Assembly (NCBI GenBank): GCA_003427395.1
Contig: BFEA01000261.1
Span: 432,105 to 452,686 of the forward strand
Reading direction: 5' to 3'
Origin: Chara braunii
Taxonomy: Eukaryota > Streptophyta > Charophyceae > Charales > Characeae
DNA length: 20,582 nucleotides
Position numbers and translations under genes: made by a program. How positions within the stretch are numbered: position 1 is the stretch's first letter; each line of letters opens with the position of its first letter. The notes beneath the pieces were generated by a model. That model saw nothing but the letters and a program-made list of their open reading frames with translations, did no database searches and was not told the origin of the DNA. Shown in pieces: positions 18,247 to 20,582 of this stretch.

Positions 18247-19266
18247 ATGGATCTTCTTCAGTACGATCCCCTCTGTACAGACATTGAGCTCATCCCCTTG
18301 GAGCCCCATCCTCCTGACATTTTCTTCATTTTCATGGTTCTCATCTCTTCATTCACCCCCCAGCTTTCGGATACCCCTTCAACATCCCAGGTTCCTTCGC
18401 GGTCCACTGGGGAGTCCACACACACGTCTCGTGCTGACGCAGACGCTGAGGAACTCGCGCGGTTCACGACCAATTTAGAACCCGCTGTTTGTGTCCTAAT
18501 TCAAAAGTACTGCGAGGTATTTCCCCCGCATTTCTCATACAACAGGATCCCTACGATGCGCGGTGTTGACCATTTTATCCAACTCGTACCTGACTATCGT
18601 GTCCACCATCAGACACGCTACCGACTATCGATTCCAGAGGCGATGGAACTCAAGTGCCTGCTTGAGGAGCTCCTTCAACTGGGTTTTATTAAACCCAATA
18701 ACTTCCCCTGGGGTACACCCGTTCTCTTTGCTCGCAAAGCGGACAAAACCGTCCACCGTTGCATTGATTATCGCGGCCTTAACCGTTACACGGTTAAGAA
18801 CAACTATCTCATGCCTCGCGCGGATGAGCTATTTGACCGTCTAACAGGCAACCGCTTCTTCACAAAGAGCGATCTTCATAGTGGTTATCACCAGATCCAC
18901 GTTGGCGCAGAAGACAAGTCGAAGACCGCCTTCCGATCGCACTTTGATCACAACGAGTTCACGGTGATGCCATTCGGCCTCACCAATGCACCCCCCACCT
19001 TTCAGACGACGATGAACGATATTTTCAGGGACATCCTTGAAGAATATGTTCTTATATACTTGAACAACATCTTGGTCTACAGTAGTAGCTTAGAAGACCG
19101 TCTCAGACACCTCTGCGATGTCCTACAACGCTTATGTAAGCATGACTTTTATGCCAAGGTAAGTAAGTGTCGCTTCACACAACGCAAAGTGGACTTCCTA
19201 GGACACCATTTGTCTGACCAGGGTCTCCACATGGACGACGCAAAGATCACTGCTGACGCGGAATGA
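18247..19266 (+). pseudogene. reverse transcriptase domain of pol, Ty3/gypsy type
   Basis: 339 codons open from 18247. The N-terminal 100 residues are a linker. RT begins near residue 110 (QTRYRLSIPEAMELK) and follows gypsy order: FPWGTPVLFARK, CIDYRGLNRYTVKN, FFTKSDLHSGYHQI (first catalytic Asp, residue 209, 18871-18873), TAFRSHF, FTVMPFGLTNAPPTFQ, then the polymerase box as YLNNILVYS and finally KVDFLGHHLS. In active enzymes the box reads Y-x-D-D; here both Asp are Asn (residues 273-274, 19063-19068), so the enzyme should be dead. The frame closes at a TGA at 19264 where relatives have Trp. Family membership is certain; activity is not expected. Confidence 0.92.
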
Positions 19267-19548
19267 CCCGTCCCCACATCTGTCAAGCAGCTTCACAATT
19301 TCCTAGGCCTTACTAGTTACTATAGTAATTCTATATAGGGATACACTAGGTATTCTTACATCCTTACCTCCACCCTCCTCCGGAAGAACCCTCCATGGTT
19401 TTGGACCCCCCTCTGCGAAAACGTTTTTCGCACCCTCAAGAAGGCGGTGACTTGTGCGCCGGTTCTTCGTCTCCCTGATTTTCATCGTCCCTTCATAGTC
19501 ACCACCAATGCATCAGATTTTGCAATAGGAGTTGTACTTTCTCATATG
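19267..19548 (+). pseudogene. RT connection and start of RNase H, truncated
   Basis: The RT frame continues past the stop: SVKQLHNFLGLTSYY, TAG at 19336, then LLRKNPPWFW, LKKAVTCAPVLRLPDF and the RNase H opening FIVTTNASDFAIGVVL. RNase H removes RNA from the RNA-DNA hybrid; its first metal-binding Asp normally sits in T-D-A-S but here reads Asn (19507-19509). After VLSHM (to about 19548) similarity stops. The remaining RNase H motifs and the whole integrase are absent before the next LTR, about 190 bp on. Confidence 0.8.
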
Positions 19549-19739
19549 TTTCCCACTCCTCTTGATTTTCCTTATCCTCATGTTCTCTACTCCCCCCCCA
19601 TCCCCTGCTGACACTGCTCCTCGACTGACACCTATCCTTCCATCACTTCCCTCCACTGACAGTCCTCCCATCACTTACTCCCCGACCATCGAGGAGGACG
19701 AGGTTGTCGAGGCTCTGTGTAGTGGACCTCTGGTTGGCC
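19549..19739 (+). pseudogene. polyprotein C-terminal tail remnant, possible
   Basis: A proline-, serine- and threonine-rich frame (within 19532-19744) ends in an acidic stretch (TIEEDEVVEALCSG) just before the second LTR. It may be the original C-terminus of pol, joined to RNase H by an internal deletion. A run of eight C near 19591-19598 separates its frame from the RT frame. The purine-rich phrase GAGGAGGACGAGG (19691-19703) could be part of a polypurine tract but is not directly at the LTR. Confidence 0.4.
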
Positions 19740-20023
19740 TGTGAGACCAGCCCCTTCGCCTATCACAGGCCTGTGTTGTATTCGGGGCAGTCCAGTCCAG
19801 GTCGGTACCTCTGTCAGTACTGACTAGTCCAGTCCAGTCCCGTCAGTCCGCTGGGGTATACCCCAGCTGTTGTCTGTTTTCGGATTCATTTCTGCATTCG
19901 CATAGTTTGGAGTACGTGCGTTGGAATCTGGCGTGGGAGCTGTGCTGTGCCATCTCGCTCCCCTTCTTCCTCCATCTCCATCTCTATCCCTGGCGGAGCA
20001 CCACACCTGGTGGGTCCGCCACA
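19740..20023 (+). repeat. second LTR of the same family, acting as a 5' LTR
   Basis: Begins TGTGAGACCAG, ends GCCACA, and aligns along its length with 14029-14328. It is followed one base later by a perfect PBS, so it is the 5' LTR of another element. It may also have served as the 3' LTR of the upstream element if the two share it in tandem. Confidence 0.75.
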
Positions 20024-20024
20024 C

Positions 20025-20036
20025 TGGTATCAGAGC
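20025..20036 (+). other. intact primer-binding site for initiator tRNA-Met
   Basis: TGGTATCAGAGC, the exact 12-mer complementary to the 3' end of initiator tRNA-Met used by many plant Ty1/copia and Ty3/gypsy elements. It lies one base after the LTR. It marks the start of minus-strand cDNA synthesis for the downstream element. Confidence 0.85.
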
Positions 20037-20340
20037 GGGAACGTTCCCCGCTCCCACCCACCACCCCGTACAGGTGGGAAAACAGCAAAACCCGACAGGC
20101 GGGTTTTTGGCTGTTTTTAGGCCATTTTTTCGACGAAAACGAGGGAAAAAAAAAGTTGCAGCAGGAAGTGACACGTGGCGAAAAAAACACGTGCCACCAC
20201 GGGCGCTTGACGCGTGGCGAAAAAAACACGTGCCACCACGAGCGCGTGCGCGCAAAGGCCAAGGCCGCCGCACACGCACACGCGCGCGCGCCTACGCTAC
20301 CCCGCTGCCCCGCCCCGCCCCGCCCTGCCCCGCTTTCGGA
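20037..20340 (+). other. leader of second retroelement with tandem G-box repeat
   Basis: Holds a 39-bp tandem pair (20169-20207 and 20208-20246), each with GTGGCG, A7, CACGTG and CCACCACG. The first unit also has CACGTGGC, a plant G-box-type motif. GC-rich simple repeats follow (CACACG/GCGC near 20271-20290, CCCCG near 20299-20335). No gag is reached before the sequence changes character. Confidence 0.6.
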
Positions 20341-20369
20341 TTTATATTATCAAGATCCGGGATTTTGCT

Positions 20370-20430
20370 GCCGCTAGGGTTTGAACCCAGACACCTGCTG
20401 GGCTTGCGCGTGCGTAAGCTACTCCGTAAC
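20370..20430 (-). mobile_element. tRNA-related SINE fragment or tRNA pseudogene
   Basis: On the minus strand GGTTCAAACCC (complement of 20377-20387) fits the RNA polymerase III B box, inside a T-arm that pairs CTGGG with CCTAG. About 34 nt upstream TAGCTTACGCAC (complement of 20410-20421) partly fits an A box. Spacing is right for a tRNA, but no full cloverleaf closes, so a SINE head or pseudogene is more likely than a gene. Element ends not resolved. Confidence 0.45.
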
Positions 20431-20501
20431 AACTCGCCATACTGCATGGATGATTTTGTAATGTGGCATGCTGCTGTTGAAGAGGTGAGTGCCAGCTATT
20501 T

Positions 20502-20502
<1 letters not shown>

Positions 20503-20549
<47 letters not shown>
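20503..20549. repeat. run of 47 C
   Basis: Uninterrupted cytosines between TTTA and ATCGAGCAGC. Either a real G/C homopolymer or a sequencing/assembly artefact; true length cannot be trusted. Confidence 0.9.
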
Positions 20550-20582
20550 ATCGAGCAGCAGGGAAGCAACAGCCAGGCTGCT

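Overview
The window is nuclear DNA of a eukaryote, most likely a green plant or streptophyte alga. Three things point there. There is a U6 snRNA-like sequence of plant type at 3091-3187. There is a Ty3/gypsy-type LTR retrotransposon at 14029-19744. A primer-binding site with the 12-mer TGGTATCAGAGC, typical of plant elements primed by initiator tRNA-Met, lies at 20025-20036. The style of the gypsy polyprotein reminds me of charophytes such as Chara, but that is a guess. I recognise no intact host protein-coding gene; most long open frames are uninformative or overlap non-coding features.

Layout. 1-378: two units of an AT-rich tandem repeat of about 190 bp. 379-4090: GC-richer intergenic DNA with a cluster of perfect palindromes, diverged duplicated segments and a degenerate U6 copy. 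4092-4145: a GA microsatellite directly beside a minus-strand splice-donor-like site. About 4990-7912 and 9113-12035: two direct copies, offset by about 4.1 kb, of a 2.9 kb non-coding module. Weaker homology extends left of each copy.

The 2.9 kb module is the most unusual thing here. Each copy has a conserved TATAAA, then about nine dispersed stem-loops sharing the loop core TCTATAAGTTTAGG while their stems differ in sequence but stay complementary. Next come five tandem units of about 124 bp, each with its own paired arms, and then a conserved 3' block with further hairpins. Compensatory changes between stems, and G-T pairs that are pairs only if the plus strand is the RNA, suggest a plus-strand structured non-coding RNA gene present twice. 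I know of no described family matching it.

12036-13960: unassigned DNA with a 58-bp tandem duplication, two U6-like fragments facing tail to tail, and a MITE-like element with inverted repeats of about 80-87 bp. 14029-19744: a decayed gypsy element (5' LTR, weak PBS, pyrimidine-rich leader, gag, protease, reverse transcriptase, start of RNase H). Most of RNase H and all of integrase are missing. Predicted catalytic Asp codons in RT and RNase H read Asn, and most in-frame stops are TAG. 19740-20582: a second LTR of the same family followed by a perfect PBS and a leader, so a second element begins here. It is followed by a tRNA-like SINE fragment on the minus strand and a 47-base C run.
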